From NCBI GenBank assembly GCA_013398015.1, contig VZRR01004499.1, forward strand, positions 487,611 through 551,610: a stretch of 64,000 nucleotides of DNA, given 5' to 3'. Source of the stretch: Oreocharis arfaki (Eukaryota > Chordata > Aves > Passeriformes > Paramythiidae). Made by a program: the position numbers and the translations under genes. Positions 63,701 to 64,000 of this stretch are shown here, in pieces; position 1 is the first letter of the stretch, and every line of letters starts with the position of its first letter. Under the pieces are notes generated by a model that was not told the origin of the DNA, did not search any database, and saw only the letters and a program-made list of their open reading frames with translations.

Positions 63701-64000
63701 TGTAACATTAGAGGATGAACACCACTTTTGGCATTAATCAGATGTTAATTTTGTTGGGTTTTTTTAAAACTTGTGCTGCAAGCTTTTATCAAATGACTAA
63801 TTAAAGTCCTATTGCTACCAGGCACAATCACAAAGTTGTCATTTAACAAAAATTCGTGGCAATCAAATGTTTGAGTGGAAAGCTCCCAAATTTTGGAAAT
63901 CCAAGAATTTCTTTGTCTGAGAGTAGTTAGAAATAATTCATATTATTAGTTACTTACGGATTTTTAAAGTCAACTGAAATAATTTGAAAGCATTGTGCTG
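54794..64000 (+). other. SLC24A2: SLC24A2 intron 2 (5' part; continues beyond window)
   Basis: Starts with the donor GTTGGT. Over 9.2 kb I found no sequence encoding the next NCKX2 segment (the Ser-rich cytoplasmic loop leading to the second membrane cluster), so exon 3 is beyond the right edge. No CR1, LTR or RNA gene was recognised. Frames are 101 codons or fewer. The last kilobase (about 63.1-63.95 kb) is evenly complex, with homeodomain-type TAATTA/ATTAA cores, and might hold conserved non-coding elements. Confidence 0.7.

Noticed and set aside
54794..64000. Further SLC24A2 exons
   Set aside because: I looked for the loop and second membrane cluster sequences and found none, so they are beyond the window.
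1..64000. CRISPR array, operons, bacterial or phage gene cluster
   Set aside because: The window is vertebrate DNA: there is an intron-containing SLC24A2, CR1 LINEs and LTRs, and no regularly spaced repeat-spacer array.

Overview
The window looks like avian (probably neoavian) genomic DNA. It is AT-rich, nearly gene-free and poor in interspersed repeats. The repeats that can be recognised are bird-type: two 5'-truncated CR1 LINE fragments and copies of an LTR whose terminal sequences resemble those of endogenous retroviruses in many bird genomes. One gene is certain: SLC24A2 (NCKX2), a K+-dependent Na+/Ca2+ exchanger, on the + strand. In chicken this gene is on the Z chromosome, so this may be a piece of a Z; that is an inference, not something read from the sequence.

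Layout. Positions 1-51.6 kb are a long intergenic region upstream of SLC24A2. It holds: an unrecognised 195-codon ORF whose 3' two thirds look like a coding terminal exon (1413-2000); a CR1 copy (11.6-12.4 kb); a tRNA-derived, MIR-like SINE (13.9-14.0 kb); an A/C-skewed CCAA repeat that switches to a compound trinucleotide repeat (26.7-27.1 kb), followed by a small GC-rich patch and a second CR1 (27.6-28.0 kb); small tandem and dispersed duplications; a polypurine tract with a G-quadruplex motif (35.7 kb); a candidate solo LTR (45.1-45.3 kb); and a rearranged endogenous retrovirus with two LTR pieces of one family in opposite orientation (47.1-48.7 kb).

Positions 51.6-52.4 kb are a CpG island interrupted by a 31-base assembly gap. 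It is the likely SLC24A2 promoter and contains a candidate non-coding first exon with a good donor at 51829. Intron 1 runs to 53718. Exon 2 (53719-54793) carries 142 nt of 5'UTR with two short upstream ORFs, then the first 311 codons of SLC24A2: the N-terminal hydrophobic segment, the glycosylated extracellular loop, the first transmembrane cluster with the alpha-1 repeat, and the start of the cytoplasmic loop. From 54794 to the end is intron 2, with no further exon found. The rest of the protein, including the alpha-2 repeat, lies beyond the window.

No novel multi-gene system was found. The best leads are the unidentified ORF near the left edge, the inverted-LTR retroviral remnant, and the strand-switching microsatellite next to the GC-rich patch.
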